A stretch of DNA of 64,000 nucleotides from contig NZ_CAWNSW010000073.1 in NCBI RefSeq assembly GCF_963877135.1, positions 197,865 through 261,864 of the forward strand. Direction: 5' to 3'. Made by a program: the position numbers and the translations under genes. The stretch's first letter is position 1; every line of letters begins with the position of its first letter. Below are positions 25,748 to 35,600 of this stretch, in pieces. Source of the stretch: Stenomitos frigidus_A (GTDB lineage Bacteria > Cyanobacteriota > Cyanobacteriia > Leptolyngbyales > Leptolyngbyaceae). The notes beneath the pieces were generated by a model. That model searched no databases. It saw only the letters and a list, made by a program, of their open reading frames with translations, and had not been told where the DNA came from.

Positions 25748-26134
25748 TCACTCTGGCAGCAAAGACACATGGGCTGAGACAATCTTCCATCCTTCAGGTA
25801 ATTTACGCCAAACCTGGCTTTGTCTACCAGAGCGAAGCCGACCATCCGCGAGGCGTTGAAACTCTAGCGTGACGATCGCCGTATCAGCATCAAACGTCAC
25901 TACTTTGAGATTCGAGATCTCGCGCACCAGGTTTTTGGTGGGACGCCCCTGTCGGAACCCTCTGATCGCCTCCATCCCATACAAGTTTTCGGTCGCACCA
26001 AACCGCAGCACTTCAGGAGAATCCCAAAACAAGGCATCCAGTGTCGCGATGTCATTTTCGACCAGAGCCTTTTCGTAGGTTAGATACAGTGCAGTGAGTT
26101 CAGCCACGATCGCCGGGTCGTTGAGTTGGGGCAT
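25748..26134 (-). CDS. AtzH-like / SnoaL-fold protein (DUF3225-type)
   Basis: A 128-residue protein starting at MPQLNDPAIVAELT. Blocks YLTYEKALVENDIATLDALFW, VLRFGATENLYGMEAI, VTFDADTAIVTLEFQR and GRQSQVWRKLPEGWKIVSAHVS are those of the AtzH/HpxZ-like nuclear-transport-factor-2 fold. These are small accessory proteins in nitrogen-compound catabolism operons. The open frame extends upstream to 26176, but that extension is translated repeat DNA (NSKLKTS), so I use the inner ATG. It lies between glutaminase and an alpha/beta hydrolase on the same strand. Confidence 0.8.
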   Translation of the reverse strand: MPQLNDPAIVAELTALYLTYEKALVENDIATLDALFWDSPEVLRFGATENLYGMEAIRGFRQGRPTKNLVREISNLKVVTFDADTAIVTLEFQRLADGRLRSGRQSQVWRKLPEGWKIVSAHVSLLPE

Positions 26135-26140
26135 GGGGGA

Positions 26141-26326
26141 AGTTTTGAGTTTTGAGTTTTGTATAGCCTTCGGCATTCAAGAAACGCGAAGCGTTTCCGA
26201 AGGAAATATTTTGAGTTTTGAGTTTTGAGTTTCCAGCTACTGACCACTAACCACTGACCGCTGACTGCTGACCGCTGACCGCTGATTGCTGATTGCTGAT
26301 TGCTGACCACTGACCGCTGACCGCTT
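26141..26326. repeat. Composite repeat region with a 50-bp dispersed element
   Basis: TTTGAGT (complement of ACTCAAA) units flank a 50-bp element at 26161-26210 containing CGGCATTCAAGAAACGCGAA; then CGCTGAC and TGCTGAT heptamers run to the hydrolase stop. The 50-bp element recurs, 46 of 50 identical in the other orientation, inside the ABC-F gene at 49434-49483. Confidence 0.85.
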
Positions 26327-27211
26327 CTAGCTACTAAACGCCAAAATCTGCTCTACCGTAAAGTGGGGTTTTTCCAAATGAGGGACATGACCACAGTTTT
26401 CTACCCAAACAAGCTTGCTGTGGGCGATCGCCTGTTGAAATTTCACAGCATCCTGTGTGCCCAAGATTTTATCGGAGTCACCCCACAAGATCAGGGTTGG
26501 CTGGTCGATCGCTGCAATTTTATCTGCCAGAAAATTATAGCCACCGCTTTTGGTAAAGGCAATAATGGCTTGCTGCCAGTTGGGAGACTGCAGATGTAAA
26601 GCCGCACATATTAATGCATCTGGCGAGGCAAAGGTGGGCTCACGATACGCCTGAAGGCTCACCTTGCGCCGGACTCCAGGACTGCGAAGAAAGTTGGCTG
26701 CCAGTTCGCCCAAGGGTGGAAAAAGGAACCGAGCGATCGCGGGACCACGAGCAAAGCCTGCACTATCAATCAGCACGAGCTTCTGTACCGCATCGGGATA
26801 GGTCAACGCAAAATCGATCGCAGCGGCTCCACCCATTGACGCGCCCACTAAGATCATCGGTCGAGCAATTAACGTTTTCCAGAAGTCATAAAGATGGGTT
26901 TTGATCGCGGCTGGAGTGAAGGGACTGTCCACAGGGCGATCGGTGAAACCAAAGCCAAGCAAATCAACAGCCCAGGTTTCGTGAGAGGCAGCAAGTAGCG
27001 GCAACAGACGACGAAACTCAAACACCGAACTGTCAAAACCATGCAGCAACATGATCGGTATACCACCGGAGCCTTTGTAGACGTAAGCAGTGGCGATCGG
27101 TGCCGCGCTAAGTGGCGTTGGAATGTCAGTCCGCTCAATGTCTTTGGCTAAAGCGATCGACGTAGCTTCGGTCAGTTGAGCACTTTCGGGCGGAAGAAAA
27201 CTGGCAATCAT
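26327..27211 (-). CDS. Alpha/beta hydrolase
   Basis: A 294-residue protein. HGFDSS oxyanion region, WAVDLLGFGFTDRP, nucleophile elbow VGASMGG (Ser), acid in LILWGDSDKI (Asp) and VENCGHVPHLEKP (His) give a complete triad. This is a soluble esterase/lipase-type hydrolase; substrate unknown. Cyanobacteria have several such paralogues. It is on the same strand as the AtzH-like gene but separated from it by repeat DNA. Confidence 0.88.
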   Translation of the reverse strand: MIASFLPPESAQLTEATSIALAKDIERTDIPTPLSAAPIATAYVYKGSGGIPIMLLHGFDSSVFEFRRLLPLLAASHETWAVDLLGFGFTDRPVDSPFTPAAIKTHLYDFWKTLIARPMILVGASMGGAAAIDFALTYPDAVQKLVLIDSAGFARGPAIARFLFPPLGELAANFLRSPGVRRKVSLQAYREPTFASPDALICAALHLQSPNWQQAIIAFTKSGGYNFLADKIAAIDQPTLILWGDSDKILGTQDAVKFQQAIAHSKLVWVENCGHVPHLEKPHFTVEQILAFSS

Positions 27212-27340
27212 GAGGTTCAGTGTATCCCGTTCCAGCTCTGAAAAGCTCTGGGCAAAAACTCAAAACTCAAAACTCTCTTCACCTTGCAGCCAATCCCAGA
27301 GTTCGTTAGGCTTTTGATGACGTTGTTAGATGACAAACCG

Positions 27341-27625
27341 ATGCCGAAAGCAATTTGGAATGGTACTGTATTAGCCGAGAGCGATCGGTGTGAAGTGGTA
27401 GAAGGCAATCAATACTTTCCACCTGATGCCATTCACAGTGAGTATTTCAAAGAGAGCAACACCCACACGGGCTGCCCGTGGAAGGGAACTGCCAGCTACT
27501 ACACGATCGAAGTAGACGGCAAAACCAATCCCGACGCTGCCTGGTACTACCCCACCCCCAAAGATGCCGCCAAAAACATCACTGGCTACATCGCTTTCTG
27601 GAAAGGCGTAAAGGTAGAAGTTTAG
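27341..27625 (+). CDS. DUF427 family protein
   Basis: A 94-residue protein from ATG 27341; the open frame extends to 27284 but homologous sequence begins MPKAIWNGTVLAESD. CEVVEGNQYFPPDAI, HTGCPWKGTASYYTIEVDG and DAAWYYPTPKDAAKNITGYIAFW are characteristic of DUF427, a small beta-barrel-like family of unknown function common in cyanobacteria. Confidence 0.9.
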   Translation: MPKAIWNGTVLAESDRCEVVEGNQYFPPDAIHSEYFKESNTHTGCPWKGTASYYTIEVDGKTNPDAAWYYPTPKDAAKNITGYIAFWKGVKVEV

Positions 27626-27646
27626 CCGGACGGTAATCGTTCTGAT

Positions 27647-27678
27647 TGGTAGGGACGTTCCATGGAACGTCCCTACCA
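27647..27678. terminator. 32-bp perfect palindrome between convergent genes
   Basis: GGTAGGGACGTTCCA and its exact complement without a loop, extended by one base pair each side. It lies between DUF427 (plus) and cimA (minus) and probably ends both transcripts. Related in sequence to the hairpins at 22918 and 63693. Confidence 0.7.
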
Positions 27679-27685
27679 GCGGTCT

Positions 27686-29500
27686 TCAGGCTGTTGTGGA
27701 GGTGGAAAGTGCTGACTTTGCTTGATTCTGCAACAGCAATCCATACTCCAAGCCTTCCACCACTGCCAGATAGGATGCTTCCAAAATATTGCCGGACACA
27801 CCAACCGTCGTCCAGCGCTGATGTCCATTGCTGGATTCAATTAACACCCGCGTTTTGGCAGACGTTCCAGCCGCACCATCCAAAATCCGCACTTTGTAAT
27901 CGGTCAGGTGAAACGTGCCGATTTCGGGATAGAAGCTAACCAGTGCTTTCCGCAAGGCTGCATCCAGCGCCGAAACAGGACCATTTCCCTCAGCCGCTTC
28001 CAGAATGTCTTTACCGTTCACTGATAGCTTGACGGTTGCCAACGAGGTCTCGCGATCGACTTCCGCATCTGGCAGCATATTGTAGTGCACCTGAAACCCC
28101 TTCACCTCAAAGGGCTTTTGCCGTTGTCCTAGCGCCTCGCGCATTAGTAGCTCAAAGCTCGCTTCAGCCGCTTCAAACTGATACCCTTCGCTTTCCAAAT
28201 TCTTCAAACGAGTGAGAATCTGACGGCAAGTGGGGTCTTGTTTGTTCAACTCGATGCCAAAGCTACGGGCTTTTGCCAGAATGTTGCTCAAACCGGACTG
28301 GTCAGAAATCACAATGCGGCGACGGTTGCCCACCTGCTCTGGCTGCATATGCTCGTAGGTCAGCGGATTGCGCTCAACCGCACTCACATGAATGCCGCCT
28401 TTATGGGCAAACGCAGATAGCCCCACAAACGGCGCGTGGTCATCCGGGGCAAGATTAACCACTTCGCTAACAAAACGGCTGGTTTCAGTGAGTTGTGCCA
28501 GTTGCTCATCTGAAATACAGGTAAAGCCCAGCTTCGCTTGCAGGTTGGGAATCAGTGAGCATAAGTTAGCATTGCCACACCGTTCGCCATAGCCATTGAT
28601 CGTGCCTTGCACCATGCGGACACCCTGCATGACGGCTGCGAGAGCGTTGGCAACAGCGGTTTCAGAGTCGTTGTGAGTGTGGATGCCGAGGCGGAGGGTG
28701 TGGGGTGTGGGGTGTGGGGGAAGTTTTGAGTTCTGAGTTTTGAGTTTTGAGTTTTGAGTTTTGAGTTCTCCTTGCTCTGTGGCTCCCTCTGCTCTGCTAA
28801 TTCCATCTTCCCCCTGCTCCTCTGCTGACCGCTGACCGCTGACCGCTAACGGCTGACCGCTGACCGCTGACTCCTCCAACACGGGAAAGTCAAACGCCTG
28901 CAACACATCATGCACAATCTGAGCAATCTCGTGTGGCAACGTGCCGCCGTTCGTGTCGCAAAAGACGAGCCATTCAGCGCCAGCGGCGATCGCCACCCTC
29001 AATGTCTCTAACGCATACTCCCGATTGTGCTTATAGCCGTCAAACCAATGCTCGGCATCGTAAATCACGCGGCGACCATTGGCACGCAGGTACTCAATGG
29101 TGTCCTGAATCATTGCCAGGTTTTCATCAAGCGTCGTCTTGAGTCCTTCTGTGACATGCAGATCCCAGGACTTGCCAAAAATGGTCACCCAGCGGGTTCC
29201 TGCTGCCAGAATGGGCTGCAGCATGGGGTCTGCTGCTGCCGCCATGCTGGGACGACGCGTGGAGCAAAACGCGACCAGTTCTGCCTGTGTTAATGGCTCT
29301 TCTTGTAGCTGCCAGAAAAACTGCACATCCTTGGGATTCGCACCAGGCCAGCCACCTTCAATAAACGGCACGCCCAAGCGATCGAGTTGACGCACAATCC
29401 GCAGTTTGTCTTCCAGAGACAGCGACAAGCCTTCCCGTTGGGAGCCATCGCGCAAGGTTGTGTCGTAGATCCAGATCTGGCGAGAGGTGTCTGAGGTCAT
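27686..29500 (-). CDS. cimA: Citramalate synthase with an in-frame repeat insertion
   Basis: A 604-residue HMGL-like enzyme from ATG 29500. CimA condenses pyruvate and acetyl-CoA to citramalate, a threonine-independent route to isoleucine. Catalytic blocks: IYDTTLRDGSQREG, FIEGGWPGANPKD, DAEHWFDGYKHN, FCDTNGGTLPHE, GIHTHNDSETAVANA (metal-binding HxHND); a LeuA-type allosteric domain follows (about residues 480-600). Between VLEE and LRLGIHTHND about 62 residues (210-272) are translated repeat DNA (AVSGQ..., KTQNSKL...). It is in frame but abuts the metal-binding strand. Confidence 0.92.
   Translation of the reverse strand: MTSDTSRQIWIYDTTLRDGSQREGLSLSLEDKLRIVRQLDRLGVPFIEGGWPGANPKDVQFFWQLQEEPLTQAELVAFCSTRRPSMAAAADPMLQPILAAGTRWVTIFGKSWDLHVTEGLKTTLDENLAMIQDTIEYLRANGRRVIYDAEHWFDGYKHNREYALETLRVAIAAGAEWLVFCDTNGGTLPHEIAQIVHDVLQAFDFPVLEESAVSGQPLAVSGQRSAEEQGEDGISRAEGATEQGELKTQNSKLKTQNSKLPPHPTPHTLRLGIHTHNDSETAVANALAAVMQGVRMVQGTINGYGERCGNANLCSLIPNLQAKLGFTCISDEQLAQLTETSRFVSEVVNLAPDDHAPFVGLSAFAHKGGIHVSAVERNPLTYEHMQPEQVGNRRRIVISDQSGLSNILAKARSFGIELNKQDPTCRQILTRLKNLESEGYQFEAAEASFELLMREALGQRQKPFEVKGFQVHYNMLPDAEVDRETSLATVKLSVNGKDILEAAEGNGPVSALDAALRKALVSFYPEIGTFHLTDYKVRILDGAAGTSAKTRVLIESSNGHQRWTTVGVSGNILEASYLAVVEGLEYGLLLQNQAKSALSTSTTA
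28690..28876 (-). repeat. Composite heptamer element inserted in frame in cimA
   Basis: Read on the coding strand: GTCAGCG units, then a unique part GCAGAGGAGCAGGGGGAAGA..., then GAGCAAGGAGA, then ACTCAAA units, then a C-rich CCCCACACC tail. The same order and nearly the same unique part occur inside thiO at 30828-30985. Confidence 0.9.
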
Positions 29501-29585
29501 GGGGAAGCAACTGGAAAATTTAAGCCGATAAAAGACTATTTTAGGGAACTGTTCGACCGATCGACGGGGATCATGTAGCAAAAAT

Positions 29586-29705
29586 TAGATATAGCTATAG
29601 CCATATTGGTTAGGACGGGTTGCACCCCTGCCCCCCCTGGCTGGGGGCGCGCCCCCACTCCCCCTTTGATCCTAATGTCCTCAGCTTTGTGACAACAGCT
29701 ATATG
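29586..29705. mobile_element. MITE-like GC-rich palindromic element, copy 1
   Basis: About 120 bp with GCTATA-type ends, containing GGTTAGGACGGG, GGCTGGGGGC/GCCCCC and CCCCCTTTGATCC. An inverted copy lies at 38232-38352. It sits between the divergent cimA and ferredoxin genes. No coding capacity. Confidence 0.65.
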
Positions 29706-29792
29706 AGAGTTTGGGCAAAGACGATCGCACCTCATGCTATGGGAAGAACCGAAACAGAGAGAAAAAGCACGACAATAGAGGGAATACGCCAT

Positions 29793-30152
29793 ATGGGGGC
29801 AACTACGATGCCAACTGTTCAAGCTGAGGGTAAAACGTTTACCTGCGAAAGTGGTGCAAACCTGCGTCAGGTAATGCTGGATAACGGCATTGATGTTTAC
29901 AATGGCGCCGCTTCGGTCATCAACTGTCATGGGTTGGGGACTTGTGGCACGTGTGCAGTGCAGGTGCAAGGGGCCGTTTCAGAGCCAGAGTGGCGTGAGA
30001 AAACACGGCTGTCGCTGCCACCTCATAACCTTGAGAACGGTCGTCGCCTGTCGTGCCAGGTAAAAGTTTTGGGTGATGTCACAGTGACCAAGTACGATGG
30101 CTTGTGGGGACAGGGCGATCGCGTGATGTGGACGCCTGAACGAGTAGTCTGA
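29793..30152 (+). CDS. Plant-type [2Fe-2S] ferredoxin-like protein
   Basis: A 119-residue protein; ATG 29793 has GAGGGA nine bases upstream. The cluster ligands are CHGLGTCGTC (Cx5Cx2C) and a later Cys in RRLSCQV. The N-terminal part (VQAEGKTFTCESGANLRQVML) and the ligand spacing fit the ferredoxin fold with a longer C-terminal tail (WGQGDRVMWTPE). It is not the main photosynthetic ferredoxin PetF but one of the accessory ferredoxins of cyanobacteria. Electron partners unknown. Confidence 0.85.
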   Translation: MGATTMPTVQAEGKTFTCESGANLRQVMLDNGIDVYNGAASVINCHGLGTCGTCAVQVQGAVSEPEWREKTRLSLPPHNLENGRRLSCQVKVLGDVTVTKYDGLWGQGDRVMWTPERVV

Positions 30153-30223
30153 CTTAGGATCAAATTGATAACCGGCTCAAATTGACTGCTAACTGGAGTG
30201 AGAGAAACTCTGGAGAAAATTCT

Positions 30224-30514
30224 ATGACCAGACTGGTAGCTGCCATCCTCATTTTATTTGCCGTTCTCATCGGGCTGAAGGCAAGCAATCCGTCTCTGTT
30301 GCAGAGTAATTTATTGATTCAGGGCAATAATCCTACGCCACCAACGCGCAACACGGGCTTTAGTAGTGAAGCAACAGGAGCCGCTACTACGAACAATGCT
30401 GGTGTCTCGTCAAACTTCAATGCGCCCAATCAAGTCAATACATCTAATCCGGTAGGTGCCAACACCACGCCTTTGCCACCCAGACCTCTGCGAGCAGTCC
30501 CAGGTGGATGGTAA
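30224..30514 (+). CDS. Small exported or membrane-anchored protein
   Basis: A 96-residue protein from ATG 30224 with CTGGAG upstream. Residues 1-20 (MTRLVAAILILFAVLIGLKA) are a signal anchor; the rest is Asn/Thr/Pro/Ser-rich and probably disordered. No family recognised. It ends 10 bp before thiO. Confidence 0.6.
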   Translation: MTRLVAAILILFAVLIGLKASNPSLLQSNLLIQGNNPTPPTRNTGFSSEATGAATTNNAGVSSNFNAPNQVNTSNPVGANTTPLPPRPLRAVPGGW

Positions 30515-30524
30515 GCATCAGTCA

Positions 30525-31724
30525 ATGGCAGCAGTATCACATGTCTTGATCATTGGTGGCGGTGTGATTGGTCTAGCGATCGCCCTCGAATTACGCCTAC
30601 GGGGAGCGGCTGTTACCGTTCTAACCCGCGACTTTGCTGAAGCAGCGAGTCAGGCTGCGGCTGGGATGCTGGCTCCTCAAGCAGAAATGATTCCCCCCGG
30701 GGCCATGCGGGAGTTCTGCCTGCGCAGTCGATCGCTCTATCCAGGCTGGACACAAAAACTAGAAACGCTTACAGGTTTACCGACAGGGTATTGGGCGTGC
30801 GGCATTTTAGCGCCTGTGTATGAAAAGGAGTCAGCGGTCAGCGGTCAGCCGTCAACCGTCAACCGTCAACCGTCAGCAGAGGCGCAGGGGGAAGATGGAA
30901 TTAGAGGAGCAGAGAGAGTAAAAGAGCAAGGAGAACTCAAAACTCAAAACTCAAAACTCTCCCTACCCCCCACTCCCTCTCTCTGGCTCGATCGCGCTGC
31001 CATCCATCAGCACCAACCCGGCTTAAGCCAGGACGTTAGCGGCGGGTGGTGGTATCCAGACGATGCTCAGGTTGATAATCGGCTGCTGGCGAAAGCCTTG
31101 TGGGTTGCCGCTTATGATGCTGGCGTTGACTTACAAGAAGGGGTTGCTGTAGCAACGATGCTGCATCAGAGCGATCGCATTACGGGCGTGCAAACATCCA
31201 GCGGAACAATGCAATCGGAGCAGTATGTGCTGGCGACAGGTGCATGGTCACAGGCATTGTTACCCATTCCAGTAACGCCCAGGAAGGGGCAAATGCTATC
31301 GGTGCGCGTGCCTGCAGGACAGGAGTTACCGTTAAAAACAGTCTTGTTTGGCAGCGAAATTTATATCGTGCCTCGTCGCGATGGGCGAATTGTCATCGGT
31401 GCGACGAGCGAGGATGTTGGCTTTACGCCAAACAATACGCCTGAAGGGGTGCAAGCACTATTGGAACGGGCGATCCGTCTCTATCCAGCCTTGCGGGACT
31501 TTCCACTACAAGAATTTTGGTGGGGTTTTCGACCAGCCACGCCCGATGAGTTGCCGCTATTGGGTGACAGCCCTTACGGCAACCTGACACTGGCAACGGG
31601 ACACTATCGCAACGGCATTTTGTTAGCTCCTGTGACGGCTCAGTTGATCGCCGATCGCCTACAGCAACAATCTGATGAATTGCTAGATGCCTTCCACTGG
31701 TCACGGTTTAGAACCGCGCCTTAA
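30525..31724 (+). CDS. thiO: Glycine oxidase ThiO with an in-frame repeat insertion
   Basis: A 399-residue FAD enzyme of the D-amino-acid oxidase family. It makes iminoglycine for the thiamin thiazole. FAD-binding LIIGGGVIGLAIALELRLRG at the N-terminus, AASQAAAGMLAPQAEM, ATGAWSQALL, PRKGQMLSV, YIVPRRDGRIVIGAT and ATGHYRNGILLAP are landmarks. About residues 102-154 are translated repeat DNA (SAVSGQPS... to LKTQNSKLS) between LAPVYEKE and LWLDRAAI, probably a surface loop. ATG 30525 chosen; the longer frame to 30456 overlaps the previous gene. Confidence 0.9.
   Translation: MAAVSHVLIIGGGVIGLAIALELRLRGAAVTVLTRDFAEAASQAAAGMLAPQAEMIPPGAMREFCLRSRSLYPGWTQKLETLTGLPTGYWACGILAPVYEKESAVSGQPSTVNRQPSAEAQGEDGIRGAERVKEQGELKTQNSKLSLPPTPSLWLDRAAIHQHQPGLSQDVSGGWWYPDDAQVDNRLLAKALWVAAYDAGVDLQEGVAVATMLHQSDRITGVQTSSGTMQSEQYVLATGAWSQALLPIPVTPRKGQMLSVRVPAGQELPLKTVLFGSEIYIVPRRDGRIVIGATSEDVGFTPNNTPEGVQALLERAIRLYPALRDFPLQEFWWGFRPATPDELPLLGDSPYGNLTLATGHYRNGILLAPVTAQLIADRLQQQSDELLDAFHWSRFRTAP
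30828..30985 (+). repeat. Composite heptamer element inserted in frame in thiO
   Basis: GTCAGCG/GTCAACC units, then GCAGAGGCGCAGGGGGAAGA..., then GAGCAAGGAGA, then three ACTCAAA units and a C-rich tail. The unique part matches the cimA copy (28690-28876) closely, on the opposite strand. Confidence 0.9.
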
Positions 31725-31748
31725 CAATGGCATCAAGTGGTTAAAAAG

Positions 31749-32134
31749 TGGAGCTGACGGGAGTCGAACCCGTGTCCGCCCTGGGTATTGGTACATCGCT
31801 CATTCACAGGCTTAGCTTCTCTGATCCTCGAAGCGGGAACCGTCCCTTGTCCCGGACGGTGGGATTCTCTGATAATTTCTTAGCTAGAAAGCCTACCAGA
31901 GAAAGCTTCCTAGAGCATCCGTTGGGGGTTGTCTCCCATACTTAACGGAGTCGTATGGGAAACGCTCGAACCAGTTAGAGGTTGTTAGGCAGCAACAAGT
32001 GCTTGCTTACGAGCAAAGGGTACGATGTTGTTCGCATGTACGTTGTTTTGAGCCATTGATTTATGAGAGTTAGCTCGCTCTCAGCCTGAATCACACTGTA
32101 GTGTTCGCCAAAACGTCGAAACCGTTGCAGCCCC
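31749..32134 (-). ncRNA. ssrA: Transfer-messenger RNA (tmRNA)
   Basis: The 5' end GGGGCTGCAACGGTTTCGAC and the 3' T-arm and acceptor (GGGTTCGACTCCCGTCAGCTCCA) are diagnostic; the ends pair as GGGGCTG/CAGCTCC, with no encoded CCA. The tag frame on the minus strand (32035 down to 31985) reads ANNIVPFARKQALVAA then TAA, a cyanobacterial-type degradation tag. A U-run follows the 3' end. The RNA rescues stalled ribosomes together with SmpB. It is one-piece, not permuted. Confidence 0.97.
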
Positions 32135-32147
32135 CTATAGTCTTCCT

Positions 32148-32153
32148 ATTATA
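32148..32153 (-). promoter_or_regulatory. -10 element of ssrA
   Basis: TATAAT on the minus strand, 13 bp before the mature tmRNA 5' end, so the primary transcript would carry a short leader removed by RNase P. No good -35 box is visible. From here to 32697 I see no gene. Confidence 0.55.
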
Positions 32154-32697
32154 GCGGCTCTTGGTGGGTGTTGGCTGCATAACATTCGTGGCTTATAGCG
32201 TTTGAACCACCTTTAGCAACGCCCAGAGACCGATTTTACCCACACTGAATGGCCGCTTCTGGAGACCCATGCACCGAAATCACTCCATTGACTGATGCTT
32301 GCAAACTGTTACGCCTGGGCGGCGCTAGCGCTCACCAAGCCAGTCCACAGATGGAGACATACCACCCAGAAACGAGCCGTTATAGCAACGTTCGATCAAG
32401 ACTACTTTTTGCCTCTGATATTTCTTTAGACGATTGGGGCATCTATGAAGTAGGTGCAACTACGTCCTCCATATTTAAGTTTTCATGTTTAAAGGTTGGC
32501 ACTTACGCTAACGCAAACGTAGACGCTGGTAACGCCTACGTATAGTCCGTTAGTCAAGTCTCTTCTCCTCATAAAGCGTGAGTTCACAAAACTTGAAATA
32601 GCTTGTAGCCATTTGGCATCGACGTACGTTGGCCCCCACTGACGTGGACGATCGCAGTCCCTCATCTTGTCGTGTCAACCTATCGAGCCTTTGTATG

Positions 32698-35600
32698 AAC
32701 TTTGCTAAACCGTCTGTGTTGAGTGATTCCCTGAAGACCACACCCGATAGTGTGTTCTCGCTAACCTCTGCGTTGGATACTGCTGCTGCCATTGGGATGA
32801 GTCCCCTGGCTGGTTGGAGTGGGGCAAGTGAAGCCAGCGCGATCGCCTTTATCGATGGCAGCGTTGCCGATTACCAAACCCTGGTGGCAGGCATTGCACC
32901 AGGCACCGAAGTCCACTTGCTCGACTCCAACCAGGATGCCGTCACCCAAATTACCAATACCCTGCTGGGAAGACACAACATCAGCAGTTTGCACATCGTT
33001 TCCCACGGGGAAGCGGGCGGGTTGGACTTTGGCAACAGCAAGCTGAACTTAAGCGACCTGCCGGAGTATGCAGCACAGTTGCAGAGTTGGAGCAAGGCGC
33101 TGACTGATAATGCCGATATTCTGCTCTACGGCTGTGATGTGGCGCAGGGCGAATTGGGCAAAGCCTTTACTAGTATCCTCAGCCAGTTAACCGGAGCCGA
33201 TGTCGCTGCTTCCGATGACTTAACAGGTAACGCAGCCCATGGCGGCAATTGGGAAATGGAATTCAATACAGGAAGCATTGAGTCGTTCAATATCTTCTCT
33301 ACCCAAGCCAAGGAAGCTTACGAGCATGTACTGGCAACATTTACAGTCGCAAATACCGCCGACAGCGGAGCAGGCTCGTTGCGTCAGGCTGTCACTGATG
33401 CAAATGGAGCTGCTGGTGCGGATACCATCAATTTTGCACTGGGCGCAGGGGCACAGACTATTACACTGTCCTCTGGCTTAACGCTGACTGACTCTGTCAA
33501 GATTCTTAATACAACCGGAGCCGCCAATCTTACCATTCAAGCCCCTTCAGGGGGAGCGTTCATTATTTTCACGGTCAATTCGGGTGCTACAGCTTCCTTT
33601 GATCAGTTAACTATCCGAAATGGTAGTGTTGGAATCTATAATAACAACGGAACAATTACCGCAATACTTAACAGCGCACTCACTAATAACAGTGAAGCAA
33701 TTGACAATTTCTCTTTAACAGGAATTGACACCATTGCAAATTCGACTATTAGTGGTGGCAATTTGGGTATACATAGCCATGGTCCCATCAACACGATATT
33801 TAACAGCACTTTCAGCGGCATCGCTAGCTATGCCATAGCTAACGATGCGGGGAGTATTGGCACCATTGCTAACGTTACTATTGCTGGCAATTCAAGTCAG
33901 GGCATTAACAACTTCTCCCGAACAATCACTACCCTTGCCAACACTATCATCGCAAATAATGGAACCAACTATTTAGGAAATAGTCCGGGTACCTCTACCA
34001 ACAACCTCATTGGTGGAACCTTTGCCTCTGTCGGTTTGAGTTCTACTCTGGCAAATAATGGTGGTTCTACCCAGACCTATGCTGTTTTGGCTGGTAGCCC
34101 TGCCCTTAACGCTGGTAGCAATGCGGCACTCCCACTGGATACTCTTGATCTAGACGGTGACGGTAATACAACTGAAACAATTCCGTTTGACCAACGCGGT
34201 ACTGGCTTTGTTCGGATTCAGGGTGGCACAGTTGACATTGGTGCAGTTGAAGGGCTGGCAAATGCAAATCCAGTGGTTTCTTTGCCGGGTGGGAGTGTCT
34301 CTTATACTGAGAATACGGCGGCCGTCGTGCTTGATGTTACGGGAACCGTCACCGATTCTGACTCGACTGATTTTGACACAGGTGCCCTAACAATTACTTA
34401 CAGCGCCAATGGAACGGTAGACGATCGCCTTGCTATCAACAATCAGGGTACGGGTGCCGGACAAATTGGTGTGTCTGGCAGCAACGTGTCCTACGGAGGC
34501 ACAACCATTGGCACCTTTACGGGGGGAGTCGGTACGACACCGCTAGTCGTCACCTTCAACAGCAATTCCAGTCCTGGTGCTGCCGAAGCATTACTCCGCA
34601 ATCTCACCTATAGCAATGTTTCAGATGCACTTTCGACGATCGATCGTACCTTAAGCGTAGTGCTGACGGATGGAGACGGTGGCACCAGCACAACGGCGAA
34701 CAAAACCATTAGTGCTACCGCCGTGAACGACGCACCGACTGTTACGGCTCCAAGTGCGATCGCCATTACCGAAGACACTACTACGGTTCTCACGGGCATT
34801 TCGTTTGCTGATGTAGATGCGGGCAGTGGCACGATGTCCGCCGTCTTGAGTGTTGGGGCAGGTTCTCTGTCAGCGACGGCTGGTAGTGGAGTCACTGTGC
34901 TAGGTAGCGCTTCACCCAGCATTACCCTCAATGGCACCCTTACCGCGCTCAACAGCTTTCTGACCAATAGTCTCACCTATACACCTGCCCTTAACGATGT
35001 CGCTACCCAAACGCTGGGGGTCAGAATCAATGATGGTGGTAATACAGGTTCTGGTGGCGCACTGTCTTCGGGGGTAACGAATGTCGCGCTGAACGTGACG
35101 GCAGTGAACGATGCACCCACCGTTACAGCTCCTACCGCGATCGCTGTGACTGAAGACATCACTACCGCTCTTACAGGGATTGCGTTTGCTGATGTGGATG
35201 CAGATAGTGGCATCGTCACGGCGACTTTAACCGTGGGTGCAGGCACGCTGGCAGCGACTGCTGGTAGCGGCGTGGCCGTGGGTGGTACTGCCACAAACCT
35301 GACGCTTGGCGGCACCCTTGCAGCTATCAATAGCTTTATTGCTGGTAACAGTCTCACCTACACCACAGCCCCAAATGCCACTGCGACCCAAACCCTGGGC
35401 GTGAGCATCAATGACGGTGGCAATACTGGTTCTGGTGGGGCATTGAGTTCAGCTGTGACAAATGTCAATCTCACCGTGACTCCGGTCAACGATGCGCCCT
35501 CCTTTACCAAAGGCGGCAACCAGACGGTTACAACGGGTGCGGGTGCCCAAACTATTACCAATTGGGCAACGGGCTTCAATCCGGGACCAGCTGATGAAGC

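Noticed and set aside
32249..32545. 98-codon frame upstream of the adhesin
   Set aside because: No ribosome site and no recognisable protein features; it ends in short tandem sequence.
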